From Symsagittifera roscoffensis (lineage: Eukaryota; Xenacoelomorpha; Acoela; Convolutidae), in the NCBI RefSeq assembly GCF_963678635.1, contig NC_087069.1, positions 42,608,688 to 42,672,687 on the forward strand: a stretch of 64,000 bases of DNA. The letters run 5' to 3'. Made by a program: the position numbers and the translations under genes. How positions within the stretch are numbered: the first letter of the stretch is position 1; each line of letters begins with the position of its first letter. The notes under the pieces were generated by a model that had not been told where the DNA came from, searched no databases, and worked only from the letters and a program-made list of their open reading frames with translations. Below are positions 23,497 to 33,680 of this stretch, in pieces.

Positions 23497-24296
23497 ATCA
23501 TACTAAAGCTTATTTGGTCGTGACTTCAACAAAAAAAGCGTTTTTTTCATTGTTGACAAAAAACTGGTCGTGCTTTTTTTGCTAGTCAAACCCATTTTTA
23601 TTGAAGAGGATTTTATTTTGACTTTTGCTGCAAAATTTAATTTTTTTGTTCATTTTTTCGTTTATGACAATAATGCAAATTGTGCATTCTAACCTTGTAT
23701 GATATTTATTAGGCGACAAGTTAATTTTTAAAACTTGCCATTAAGTTCTTTCAAACTCAAAAATAACGTACACTCAATTCAGATTCAACACGAATAACTT
23801 TCCAATGACTGAATTTTTTGGGGCTTTTGATTGGAAGACTTATCCTTGTAGTTTTTTCCAGCTTTGAGAGTCATTTGGCCAATATTCGAAAAACTATGCT
23901 GAAATAATTTTTTGTTGAAAAACTCCATCATATTGCAATATATAAAACTTTATGAGAAAGAAGCGGAAAATGCGTTAATTCTGAAAACTTGAACTAGTTT
24001 CGTTTTCAGGAAAAATGAGACTCTCTGCTTCCTGTTTCTTCTATGCGGCTCACTTAGAAAGCTACAACTGCCATAAAACTGCCCAATTTAATTATTCAAA
24101 TTGAATTACTAAAAGAAATTCAGGAAGTCTCTGATTTTTTTTCTGAGCAAAAAATTGATGTGAATACTTCAAAAACGGTTGGAAAATGAGTATTTCAAAT
24201 TCATTTCAATTTTTTATGGTTTTACTGCTATAATTGTAATCTTCTTCTCCGATTCACTTTCAAACAAACGAAGCCAGACATCTGAAAAGCCAAAGC
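23497..24296. other. Non-coding stretch
   Basis: No supported gene or repeat. Confidence 0.5.
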
Positions 24297-24342
24297 GACT
24301 CCCAGTTTTCAATAACGAGATTGTTATTGAAAACTGGGAGTC
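24297..24342. repeat. Perfect 20-bp hairpin
   Basis: GACTCCCAGTTTTCAATAAC and its exact inverse are separated by a 6-nt loop (GAGATT). It abuts the left edge of a truncated hairpin-ended repeat, so it may mark an insertion or rearrangement junction. Confidence 0.85.
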
Positions 24343-24344
24343 TT

Positions 24345-24513
24345 CAATTTGAAAAGATAATTGACCTGTGATCATTTTGAAAAGATATTTGACTTAAATT
24401 TGAAACGATATTTGACCTGTGATCATTTTTAAAAAAAAGTTATGGGGGTTTAAAGATTTTTTTAAAGGCCGTCGGAACATTCAGGGCTTCACCATGAAAC
24501 AAGCAGTCTTGTT
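24345..24513 (+). mobile_element. Hairpin-ended repeat, copy E (internally deleted)
   Basis: The GACCTGTGATCATTTT block is present twice, in a local duplication. It is followed by TTATGGGGGTTTAAAGAT and then directly by the GTCGGAACATTCAGGGCTTC end, so about 270 bp of the middle is missing. The terminal hairpin is mutated. Confidence 0.7.
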
Positions 24514-25223
24514 TTGTTAGTTGCGTCTGGCAACGTTTTATTAGGAGCAATTTGTTTTCCTCAGTTCGATTTGGAATGATTTAGTTTGGCGATTAAGTAA
24601 GCGTCAATAGGACGAATTTTATCGCGCATTAATTATACCATTTTTAATTATTGTGGTCGAGGTGGTCCAAAAATCAACCCCCTAGAGCCTAGAAGAAATA
24701 ATTGTAGGTTAATTTTTTTTGAGTTTTTGAGATCAATGGTTAAGACATAGTATAAAAAACTCCACCAAAACTAGTAAACACCAGAAGTGAAGTTTGTTTG
24801 GAGAAAAACTGCTTAAGCACAAATATTTCGCCACTTTTATCAAAATTCGAAACAATAAGTTAGTTGCATATATGGTTGGTAGTTTTCTAAAGTTTTCATA
24901 TATAGTTGGTATATGAAATTTTTATTTTGCGAAATTTTTACTTTGACAATTTTTCAGACAAGGAGAAGCTAGGTCCTTTCCGAGGTGATTTTCCGACAGT
25001 TTCATTATCATCTTAAATATATTAACTCATTCTAGAAAAAACATTGCGCATCGTTTTATACAAGGTTATCGGTGCTTGAAGGTTGCTAGTTTGGCCAACT
25101 TGGTAGTTATCATGCGATAAATTTTGGTATCTGGGCATGCATATTTTTGACACTGTTATAAATTATACCCTCAAACGCTATATAATCACAAAGCGATAAT
25201 TTTAATATATAGTAAGGTTTTAG
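24514..25223. other. Non-coding stretch
   Basis: A repeated phrase (ATATATAGTTGGTAT-like) lies near 24870-24920. No gene seen. Confidence 0.5.
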
Positions 25224-25850
25224 TTAGGCCAAAATAGCGTGCCTCAATTCACTTCGGAATGTATTCTGAGCCCTGTTATTTCGCCGCTTGATCTTTAAAT
25301 ACCAATGTTCGTTGCTGGTTAAATTTTCGCGGATTGCGTTTAAAAATTCGGAGAATATTGCAGTTTCATGTCTTACAACTGTATGTCTGGATGTTTGAAC
25401 TGGTGAAGTTACTTGAGATTCTGGTTTTTCTATTATAGATGGATAACTATAGATTACTGAAAAAACATCGGTAGTGAATATTGAATTCGCTCTTTGTGAG
25501 TTTTGATGTTGTATAATTTTTATGTATTCTGTGAATACTTTTGAAAATTATATATCTACGTCGTCTGTTTGAAGTAGATATCTACCATGAAACGTACTTG
25601 GTGATTTGATTTCTATGGTATAGATTCCGTACTGTTTTGTTATATTACATATTCCTTTTAAATAGTGATCAATATTTTGTCTTTTGATTTTTACTTCTGG
25701 AAATTCTGTTGTACATGGACTATTTCCTTTTTCGAATAAATTTGCGATTACATTTTGACAAAATTTTGTTTGTCCTCTATCTTCAGTGAGTGGGTTGATA
25801 AAAAATGGAAGAATGGAGTTTTTGTCTTGGCTTTCTTCATTTTGATTCAT
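25224..25850 (-). pseudogene. Decayed A-rich reading frame with one in-frame stop, element protein of unknown type
   Basis: From an ATG at 25850 the minus strand reads 100 codons (starting MNQNEESQDKNS and ending LLQTDDVDI) to a TAA at 25548-25550. It then stays open in the same frame for another 108 codons to a TAA at 25224, including TEYIKIIQHQNSQRAN and IRENLTSNEHWYLKIKRRNN. The continuity on both sides of the stop argues for one protein of about 208 residues with a nonsense mutation. Its A-rich sense strand and Asn/Lys/Gln-rich composition resemble the envelope locus at the window start. I recognise no domain; a gag-like role is a guess from position and basic composition. Confidence 0.4.
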
Positions 25851-25905
25851 TTTTGTGTTTTATGACTGTTAATGTGTAGTTCTCAATGTGTTTTATTGGT
25901 TGATT

Positions 25906-26349
25906 CTAATTGTATAGACGTACTGGTTTGTTTTTGTATGTCTTTTTTATTCTTCGTTTTCCTTGTATTGATGATTGTGATGTGGTTTCTGAGTCAGAAA
26001 AATATAATTGATCATTAACTTGAGAATTTTTATTTGCGGAGTCTTTTAACCTGTAAATTTCTTCTAAATTACTGGTTTCTGATTCGGAGACTACGTTTCT
26101 TCGTTTTGAAAATCTTTTTTGTGTAACTTTTCTTTGTTTGCTTAAAATTTTCCTTGTAATTGTCTCTCATTTTGTTCTAATATATTCTATTGTTTGTTTG
26201 TGTGGAGTAACTACGAGATCATATTTTTCGTTGTTTATTTCACAATTGTGTAATATGATTATTTGTTTATTTCCTAAATTGTCTAGTGACATAAGGTTTA
26301 GGATGACGGATGCAATATTGGGATTAGTGATTTCTAATGTCTTAAACTG
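25906..26349 (-). pseudogene. Second decayed A-rich frame upstream on the same strand
   Basis: This frame is open from 26349 to a TAG at 25906 (147 sense positions) except for one TGA at 26167-26169. The first part reads SVILNLMSLDNLGNKQIII and YDLVVTPHKQTIEYIRTK. After the TGA it is very basic (KILSKQRKVTQKRFSKRRN), then acidic (VVSESETSNLEEIYRLKD), then basic again (GKRRIKKTYKNK). Alternating charged blocks suggest a nucleic-acid-binding protein. It ends 56 nt before the ATG of the 25850 frame, so the two look like consecutive genes of one element. Family unknown. Confidence 0.35.
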
Positions 26350-27277
26350 TTAGTTCTTACAATTTTTTGTGGTTAGCCTAACTTGGGTCATATATTTCAG
26401 GGTTGGAGAGAAAAGTATATATCGATTCCTGAGAATGATTTTTACTTTCTCGTGGCTAGTCTAAGTTAAGTTGTTAACTTACTTAATCTTGCTTAGGGGT
26501 AGTGACTGTGATCAAGGGTTGGAGAATAGTAAATCGATCCATAAAGTTCAGGTATAAATAGAACACAAGTAGTTCGTTAGATACTATTTTAAACTTACTA
26601 AGTTTAAGTATTATCCTGGGTCAGGTAAGAGGGGGGGGGGGTCAAAAGAAGGATGAATAACCGAAGTTCTTCACAGTTTATCCTAATTAGATAGGTTAAT
26701 TTGATTGAAAAATTTCTATTAGTCCAGGGTCTTGAGGAAGGGTTGGGTAGTGAATCGACGTTTGAGGTCGTTAGAAACTTTATTAATTGTGAGGGGGAGA
26801 ACGAAATTAATCTATTTGATCCAATGATAAGCCTTGATGATCAGGATACAAAACTAATGAAGTCAAATTTAATTTGGATGAAAGTGAATTAAAGATCCAA
26901 GGAAAGTCTTGATGATCTGTTAAGTTTAAACAAGTTTAATTTAAATAAAAGTAAGAATTAGGATAGGCCTTGATAAATTAAGTTAAGGTTTAATAGATAA
27001 AAAATTTTTAGTTGTACTAGTTTTTGATAATGTTAGTAAATTTATGATTCGCTGTTATGTTTTAGGTGATGAAGCTGGGATGACGAGATGATTTATATAT
27101 ACTAACAGTTTGTATTCATACTAACTTATTATTATAATTTTATTTTCAATAAATGTTTTTTCCAGATATCTCTTAAGTTTACTGCAGATTTTTGAAGAGA
27201 ACGACTAGAGATGTTTTATCAGTCGTTATTGTATAACAATAAGTTAAGCGCCTGTAATTGTAGTTGAAGACTTTTCT
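26350..27277. other. Non-coding part of the decayed element region
   Basis: It contains a poly-G run (11 or more G near 26630) and repeated CTTGATGATC/AAGTTTAA phrases, with no clear ORF on either strand. It could be leader or terminal-repeat sequence of the decayed minus-strand element, but no long direct repeat partner was found in the window. Confidence 0.3.
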
Positions 27278-27568
27278 TCAAAGGTGCGATGTTTGTAAAT
27301 GAAAATCTAAATTCAATGCTAATAAAATTCTTAATATAAAAATTTGTGTTGGCTTTTGCCGTACGACAATGAAACTTAATGGTAAGTTTCTTGGTAGTCG
27401 TATATCATCTTTTGTCCGAGGTCTTTTTCCAATACCAGGTAGTTATCGTTTTGTTCGAAATAATGGCTCTGATCTATTGAGCCGTAGAGACATTTCAATT
27501 AAATTGTTGTCATGTAACATTTTTGGAAATGTTTTTGTCTTATTCTCATCGATTTGCTTAGTTCTAAG
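27278..27568 (-). pseudogene. Third decayed frame of the same region
   Basis: The minus strand reads 41 codons (including FPKMLHDNNLIEMSLRLNRS), one TAA, then 54 more codons (LPGIGKRPRTKDDIRLPRNL and onward) to a TGA at 27278. The frame is kept across the stop, and the composition is basic and Leu-rich. It has the same strand and base bias as the 25.2 and 25.9 kb frames. No family recognised. Confidence 0.25.
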
Positions 27569-27875
27569 CTAAATTGTTTTTTAAGGTCTTGTTCGAGATT
27601 TTTGGTCCCACCAGATGAGTTGTGTTCTTAGGTCTAACTCATAGAGTAATTTCAGATAGGGTACACGCCATCTTATCTTATAGGGTACACGCTATCTGCT
27701 CGTCACGCTATCTTATTTTCGGCCGGATAGATTCATGCAACTTCTCAGTCTAATACCGATCTTAATCTTAGTCTTATATCTCTTAGTCTCATTAGATCTA
27801 AAGTATACTGGGTTTGTTACGAGTCGGTCTCTTGGAGAAAGCAACTAAGTTGTAAGTTAAATTCAAATCTCTCTG

Positions 27876-27903
27876 GTGCTGAAATTACAAGTAATTTCAG
27901 CAC
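27876..27903. repeat. 13-bp perfect inverted repeat
   Basis: GTGCTGAAATTAC, two bases, then its exact inverse. Very short loop. It lies between the decayed element and the Gypsy element; function unknown. Confidence 0.7.
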
Positions 27904-28168
27904 TTACAAATAAGTGGGTTGTTAGTTTGATGAAGTGTGATTGGTTAGTCTTTAATATTATATTGGGATATAATATCTAAATTATAACCAATAATAAATT
28001 ATAGTTTGTATCTGGTTCCAATATCTACCTCATCTTGAGCTTAATTTCAAACCATTGCCACTGCCAAATAATCAAGAGCATTTTCCAAACAATATGATGA
28101 AAAACTTACACCTCTAACATTTTTGGCGATTAATGCTATTTCTCAAATATTTATATTTTGATGCCAAT

Positions 28169-28338
28169 GCCATGTCGAGAAGGTAAAACGATCGTCGAGC
28201 AATTGTTAATTCCGAGATAAATATACAGTAACTTAATCTTGCAAAGTTAGCGTCAAGAGTGGTTAGAAACAATATCCAAGGGTGACAGACTGTTCCAAGG
28301 ACAAACACCTGCTAATCAGTTAGTCTAGCACCAAGAGT
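28169..28338 (-). repeat. 3' LTR of the Gypsy element
   Basis: Direct copy of 33354-33523 with about three substitutions. The pol frame runs into it: its last residues, TLGARLTD, are encoded by the LTR. The last four bases (GCCA on the plus strand) may be chance identity with the primer-binding site rather than LTR. Confidence 0.85.
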
Positions 28339-28960
28339 TGGCGGTGGTGGTGTCGTTTGAGTTGCCCGTTTTTTCGCTACTTTCACTGGTACCGGTAGGA
28401 CGGATTTGGCTGCGGTTTTTGATTTCTTTGGTATGGGCTTCGTGGCCACTCCCGATTTCCTAAGCACAACCCCATTATCTAACGTCAGTGTATGTTTACT
28501 CTCAGATCTAACTTTAGAATGAATTTGTCTATACCTCTTTAGGTTTTTGTTTCCAGTGCGCTGAAACAACGATCCGGATGGTGCCGGTTGTCCTGCGGGA
28601 TTTGAGCTTCTAAGTATCGACGGTTCGTCGTCCTGATATCCAGCTTGATCCACAGTAAGGCGTCGTGCATGCGTCCTGTTTTTAATATCATAGTCGAGGT
28701 CTGATCGTACACTCCAGTTTGTGTCGGCTGGATGGGGCATATCTTGCACATTAGGATCGGTGGTATCTAAACAAGCATTTTTCGTTTTTATTACCCGTGA
28801 CCAATCCAGATTCTGCAGCGATGGTTTTTTAGTAAGATTCCGTAAAACTGTGTTTGCTTCTCTACCATGATGAGCTTCAAAAGGCGAAATTTTATGTGTT
28901 GAGTTTTTTGAGAATCTGAGAGCACCAAGGGCCCGTTCGACCATTTTCTCCAAGGGTTCA
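28312..28960 (-). pseudogene. Gypsy pol, integrase C-terminal part
   Basis: It continues the integrase frame after a single-base length change in an A run near 28963-28968. It reads LEKMVERALGALRFSKNSTH and FEAHHGREANTVLRNL, typical of the region after the catalytic core that contacts target DNA. A basic, Pro-rich tail (KPIPKKSKTAAKSV, PPPPTLGARLTD) ends inside the 3' LTR. Frame, order and spacing show it belongs to the same polyprotein. Confidence 0.8.
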
Positions 28961-30010
28961 GGATTTTTTCGTGAGCGAAAGTAAGGATTGAATTCTTAAG
29001 ACTTCCAATAGTACGCTCGACACACCCGGTTGCCCGATGGTCGTTAACTGGTGATTTAATGATTTCAATGCCTTCCCCATTACAAAAAGCTTTGACCGCA
29101 TTTGACATGAAATTAGTTCCCTGATCGATGTGGATTTTCCGTGGCACCCCGTGGCTTGATATATAACTCTTTAAGAATTTCAATATTTTGTCCGAACGAT
29201 TATTTCCACAGATCATTGCCGATGGCCAACGAGAGAACCGGTCGACCGCTACGAGCACATATTTAGATGATTCATTTAAGTAATTGATGGGGCCCCAAAA
29301 ATCTAATTGGACAGATTCATTCGGTTCTTTTGGTTCTGGTACAGATCCCAGTTGATTTTTACCTATTAACGTCTTTAAGTTCTTACCAGCTGCAGTACAT
29401 TCAGGGCACCCCTTGGCAATGGAGGCTATTGAACGGTAGATGTAGGGATACCAGACATCCTTTGCGGCATCGAACATATTTGACTTCCCGTGATGGTACG
29501 CGTGTATTCGGTTATTGATTGCTGACTGGAGGTTAATTGGAATTGCTAATTTATCCTCCATCCAAACTACATTTTCCTTCACTGAGAAATCATTGACGAA
29601 TTGAGCATGATAGCGGCTCATTTGAAGAACTTTTTCATGAATTTCCGGGTCTTGTGTAACAATGAGATCGCGAATAGCGCTCAGTTGGGGATCCGATACA
29701 TAATTTGATTCTATGAATTTTAAATTAAACAGGTCAGGTAATGCAGTAGTTTTGTTAACGATCTTACAATTTCGCGGGATAATTGACATACATACAAGGT
29801 TTGGGTCCACTGGTGGTACTGTTTCTCCTTTGAATTCCGAGGGTAACGAGAGAGTTGTATTTGTGCGTATTGATCTTGTCTCTTCGGTAATGGCTTCTAG
29901 TGATACATTTGGGGGCAATTCTTCGATTTCGTCGCTACTATTATTTAGGCTTGGATGCTGTTTAAGAAATTTCTGCCATTTGCGCATGCTTCGGTCCATG
30001 TTGATATTGT
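28791..30010 (-). pseudogene. Gypsy pol, integrase core
   Basis: The integrase inserts the cDNA into the host genome. The zinc-binding HHCC module is visible (HAYHHG, then CPEC in KGCPECTAAGKN). The DDE catalytic residues lie in VQLDFWGPI (D), IHIDQGTNFMSN (D) and CVERTIGSLK (E). The frame is shifted relative to the RNase H part near 30010 and to the C-terminal part near 28965, so this copy cannot make an intact polyprotein. The ATG at 29999 is probably an internal Met. Confidence 0.88.
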
Positions 30011-31063
30011 TTTAAAAATTTGAGGGCTGGATGTAAAAATATTGTGATTTTGAAGATTGGATTCAGATAATTTTGAACAACTGTGTTCTGATTGAATAAT
30101 AGCCCCAACTAATCCAGTGCGTATTTCGCTTAGCCGTCGGCTTAAACCACGTGGTTTCATCTGATTGGTTGATTTCCGCTTACATGTTTTTCCGCCCTCT
30201 ACCGAATCGTTATGTGACGAAACTTCCAGTCTATTTATAGAATGCTTTCTATTCGCTGTACGAATTTGTCCCTTGGATGTAATAGGTCCCCTGGATGTAT
30301 TAAAGCCAAGCGCGGTGCGAATTAGGTTGATCTTTGCCACCGTGAACATATTATCATACGTACTAATTGGCGTTGCTTCTTTACTTGGATGACGTGATAA
30401 ATAGTCCGCCAAACCAATTTTAGCCCCCGGTTTATGCTCAATTTGAAAATCAAAGGGAATTAGTCGATCTAACCAGCGAGTTAAACGACTAAACATCGTC
30501 TTATTTTTCTTGTTATTACCGCTCAAAAGGGATATCAGGGCTTTATGATCAGTAACGATCAAAAAACTTCGGCCCAGTATGTAATTTCTAAAGTATTCAG
30601 CCCCCCACACAACTGCCAACATTTCCAATTCGTTTGTTGAGTATTTCTTTTCCGCCTCGTTAAGGTATCGCGACGCGAACGAAATTGGGCGCCATCCTTC
30701 TGGTCCCAACTGTTCCAACACCGCGCCGAGCCCATTATGGCTTGCATCGCACACTATGCGAATGTCCTTATGGATATCAAAGTGTCGTAGTTCAACAATG
30801 TTTGAAACTTGTTTCTTCAGATTTTCGAACGCGTTCTGACATTCAGGTGTCCAAATGTATTCATTATTTTTGCTTAATAGGGGCCGCAGCGGTGCCGATG
30901 ATTCGGCCAATGCCGGCAGATACTTATGCAAACTATGTATCGACCCCCTAAACGATTTTAATTGCGACAAGGTCCGTGGCGGCGTTAGCGCCTCTATTGG
31001 TTCTGTTTTTCTAACCAATGGAGTAATTCCAGTCGGAGTTATTTTATGTCCTAGCCATTCGCA
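29945..31063 (-). pseudogene. Gypsy pol, RNase H and linker
   Basis: After the TAA at 31064 the frame continues CEWLGHKITPTGITPL, the usual end of the Gypsy thumb region. PRTLSQLKSFRGSIHSLHKY and the RNase H domain follow: IVCDASHNGLGAVLEQ (D), STNELEMLAVVW (E), LIVTDHKALISLL (D), and HKPGAKIGLADYLSR. It degrades RNA in the RNA/DNA hybrid. The last 100 or so residues (LNLIRTALGFNTSRG onward) are a linker with no recognised fold before the frame closes at 29945. Confidence 0.88.
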
Positions 31064-31729
31064 TTATCGTTGGGCGAATTTACATTTTGTCAATTTTAAA
31101 GACATATTTTCCCGATCCAGTTTCTTTAAAATTTTCTCTACCGTTGCTATGTGGTCTATTGCTGTTCCCTTGGTTACGACCAAAATATCATCGATAAACG
31201 CATGCGCTTGCGGGTATTCGGCGAGTATACAATCCATTGCGCGTTGGAATTCCGCGGGCATTGTAGTGAGGCCATAGAATCCGGTTTTGAACCGGTATGT
31301 ACCAGTTGAACGACCTCCAATTAGAGAAAAATTGCACTGTATGCTCGTCTCCGCATTTAGTGGCAGTTGGCCATAAGCGTATGTTAAATCCATTGTTGTG
31401 AAATATACGTCTCCCTGTTTTTTTTCGCTAATCGTTTGCCCAACCGTGTCCATTAGTTCCTCGATATTCGGCATTTGGTATTTATTCTTATGCACTTGTT
31501 TATTTAGTTCCCTCGACTCTAGTGCCAATTTTACGGATCCATCCTTTTTCACGGTTATTACTATTGGGGACACAAAATATTTGTCCGAGCATTCAGATAA
31601 TTTTTCGATATGACCCTGTTTCAATAATTTGTCAATTTCGGCATCCACTTTTTCTTGCAACGAAATCGGGACTCGACGCCCTTTCTGTTGTACTGGGGTG
31701 AGGTTTTCAAAAAATTCAGCTGCTACTTT
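31064..31729 (-). pseudogene. Gypsy pol, reverse transcriptase
   Basis: In the same frame as gag-protease but separated by a TAA (31730-31732). The palm contains VITVKKDGSVKLALESRELN, YFTTMDLTYAYGQLPL (first catalytic Asp), FYGLTTMPAEFQRAMD and AHAFIDDILVVTKG (the catalytic DD). It ends at a second in-frame TAA (31064-31066) in the middle of a conserved stretch (KCKFAQR, stop, CEWLGH). Both stops interrupt otherwise continuous homology, so I read them as nonsense mutations. The first lies between protease and polymerase, where readthrough would also be possible in principle. Confidence 0.9.
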
Positions 31730-33358
31730 TTAGTTTCTTATTTTCCCTACCCTGCTAAAAAGATTTGAAAACTGCTTACTGAAGTATGTTTGCCACGAAT
31801 CCAACTCCCCCTCCGGTTCCAGTGCGTCGTGACTGCCTTCTTCAATGGACATGATTTGGTCCCCCGGTGTTTGTTGCACCAACTGGAGTCCTAGTTGGGG
31901 CATCAGATCACTTCCAATTATTGATGGTCGGTTCCCCCCGATCACTTTTATCCTTGCCTGGATCTTCCAACCGTTGGATTGTATTGTTACTGCCATTGTT
32001 CCAATCATCTGTAGGGGATTGTTTCCATAATCCCGAAAAGCATTATCCTCCTCCGTAAGATTGTCCAGTTTTACTCCTGATGTTCCCAATGTTTTCCGTA
32101 ATTCCCCGATGGTAAAAATTGAGATTGGGGATCCGCTATCGATCCACACGCGAGTAGGTTTCCCATTGACTTTGATCGGCAATTGTGCCCCAGCAACTTT
32201 CAATTCTGTTACTCCTCTCCGTTTTATGGCCATGACCATATAGTCCCCGTCAGAACTGCTTGAGTCCCACGAGTGCACCACTGGATTCTTATTGACCCAT
32301 CCAATGGAACTTGCGTGTTGTGATGCTTCTTCGTCCTCAGAATTTTCTAGTTGTTGATCGTCGACATTCTCCCGTATCATTCCTACGGCTCCCTGTCCTC
32401 GTTGGTTTCCACGTTTTCCCCTGCAGGTTCTTTCGAAATGGCCAATTTTGTGGCAAAAATTGCATGTAACCCCTTTTGCTGGGCATCTGTCCAAATGTTC
32501 CCTGGTGAAATTTTGTTGATCGCAATTATAACATTTGTTGTTATTTAAGGGATTTCTTCCTCGATACGATCCTCGGCCTTGGTACGAGCCCCGGCCCCGT
32601 GAACGGTTGTTCCGGTAACCTCCCCGGATTATTCCAACTGGTTCCGATTTTATTTGGATTCCTCCGCCTCCTGATGATGATCCAGGGGTCCCCGCTGATC
32701 CCGTGGCAACGTATGAGGATGCATACTTGCTACCCCTCTCGTACGAGAGAGCTATCCGGTACACTTCCTCAGGTGTTTTCGTCGACCTGCATAGTTCTTT
32801 TTGTGCGTCCCGATTGTTCATATTAACAATGAATACGTCTCTTAGTATTCGGTCCTCTAGTGTTCCAAAATTGCACCGCGCTGCCAATCCGCTGAGTACG
32901 GAGTGGAATTGCTCAAGACTTTCATTAATAAATTGCTTACGAGAAAGGAGTTGGTATGTTTCATATGTTTCATTCCTTTCTTTCTTGAATTCCGTTTCCA
33001 GCGCGTCTATCATCCGTGGGTACCGAATCGTCTGGAGGTCCAGATGTGGTCGTCTTTTGTGCAGTTCATCCTGCCCCTTCTCCCCCAAACACAAATACAG
33101 GTTCGAAATCAACACCATTTCCGATTCCCGCCGATTTTTTCCGTCTACTTCCGCGGGCAAGTCAGTAATTTGTGCGGCTGTGAGATTCGCGGCGAAATAA
33201 AAGTTCATTGGATTTAGCGAGTGTTTGGCGACCATTCCCCATTGGAATCTGTTAATCCAGAAGTCCCACATCATTGGCGGTTCCGTGCATTTTGCTGGCC
33301 AAAATCCCGTGATGCCCAGTGGATTCTTTCCCCCACCTAATCCTGCTGGCTGCGCCAT
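31730..33358 (-). CDS. gag: Gypsy gag-protease, 542 aa
   Basis: I chose the ATG at 33356-33358 (MAQPAGLGGG) because the frame further upstream lies inside the LTR. The N-terminal half has a helical capsid-like region (YETYQLLSRKQFINESLEQF, CNFGTLEDRILRDVFIVNMN). A GGG- and RG-rich stretch follows (RGGYRNNRSRGRGS). Next come two zinc knuckles (CYNCDQQNFTREHLDRC, and the canonical CNFCHKIGHFERTC), which bind the genomic RNA. The aspartic protease has its catalytic motif in TRVWIDSGSPISIF and a later flap/strand block SIIGSDLMPQLGL. The gene product packages RNA and processes the polyprotein. The start codon overlaps the primer-binding site, leaving essentially no untranslated leader after the LTR. 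Confidence 0.88.
   Translation of the reverse strand: MAQPAGLGGGKNPLGITGFWPAKCTEPPMMWDFWINRFQWGMVAKHSLNPMNFYFAANLTAAQITDLPAEVDGKNRRESEMVLISNLYLCLGEKGQDELHKRRPHLDLQTIRYPRMIDALETEFKKERNETYETYQLLSRKQFINESLEQFHSVLSGLAARCNFGTLEDRILRDVFIVNMNNRDAQKELCRSTKTPEEVYRIALSYERGSKYASSYVATGSAGTPGSSSGGGGIQIKSEPVGIIRGGYRNNRSRGRGSYQGRGSYRGRNPLNNNKCYNCDQQNFTREHLDRCPAKGVTCNFCHKIGHFERTCRGKRGNQRGQGAVGMIRENVDDQQLENSEDEEASQHASSIGWVNKNPVVHSWDSSSSDGDYMVMAIKRRGVTELKVAGAQLPIKVNGKPTRVWIDSGSPISIFTIGELRKTLGTSGVKLDNLTEEDNAFRDYGNNPLQMIGTMAVTIQSNGWKIQARIKVIGGNRPSIIGSDLMPQLGLQLVQQTPGDQIMSIEEGSHDALEPEGELDSWQTYFSKQFSNLFSRVGKIRN
33339..33357 (-). other. Primer-binding site matching the 3' end of a tRNA-Ser-like tRNA
   Basis: On the plus strand AATCCTGCTGGCTGCGCCA reads as the last 19 nt of a tRNA: the end of the T loop and T stem, the acceptor strand TGGCTGC, G, then CCA. 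Its complement directly follows the 5' LTR, as expected for priming of minus-strand DNA. The discriminator G and acceptor sequence are most like tRNA-Ser; the assignment is from memory. Confidence 0.6.
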
Positions 33359-33523
33359 GTCGAGAAGGTAAAACGATCGTCGAGCAATTGTTAATTCCGA
33401 GATAAATATACAGTAACTTAATCTTGCAAAGTTAGCATCAAGAGGGGTTAGAAACAATATCCAAGGGTGACAGACTGTTCCAAGGACAAACACCTGCTAA
33501 TCAATTAGTCTAGCACCAAGAGT
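33354..33523 (-). repeat. 5' LTR of the Gypsy element
   Basis: 170 bp, matching 28169-28338. On the sense strand it contains a TATA-like TGTATATTTATC (plus-strand 33401-33412), a candidate promoter for the element RNA, and ends in CA before the primer-binding site. Its outer edge, as set by the alignment, does not begin with TG. Confidence 0.85.
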
Positions 33524-33680
33524 GAACATTTGATTGACAGCTTTGGAAATGAACTAAATTACTCAATACGACAGCCACTTTTTGGAAAACTTTCCCTGTC
33601 TGGAAAGCAAAAAATGGATAAAATCATTCCAAAGGGTACCTTTTGGGCAATGAATGAGGGTATTGACATCCTGATGAAAG
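33524..33680 (+). other. Possible host exon cut by the Gypsy insertion
   Basis: Immediately right of the 5' LTR the plus strand is open for 60 codons (HLIDSFGNELNYSIRQPLFG and onward, ending MNEGIDILMK). At 33680/33681 there is a plausible donor (AAAG|GTGCGT), just before an 11-C run and a TAG. The composition is more protein-like than the surroundings. I found no matching continuation left of the element and recognise no family, so it may be chance. Confidence 0.2.

Larger units (their letters stand above)
28169..33523 (-). mobile_element. Gypsy-type LTR retrotransposon, 5.36 kb, full length but disabled
   Basis: Minus-strand order is terminal repeat, gag-protease, reverse transcriptase, RNase H, integrase, terminal repeat. 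The RT-RNaseH-integrase order defines the Ty3/Gypsy group. The terminal repeats (28169-28338 and 33354-33523) differ at about three of 170 positions, so the insertion is young or homogenised. The coding region nevertheless carries TAA codons at 31730-31732 and 31064-31066 and frameshifts near 30010 and 28965. No target duplication is visible at the edges (GAACATT on the right, CCAAT on the left). Sequence to the right of the element is GC-richer and may be host exon. Confidence 0.9.

Noticed and set aside
28114-28308. 64-codon minus-strand ORF sharing its start with the gag ORF
   Set aside because: The shared sequence is LTR; the real gag starts at the LTR/primer-site junction.
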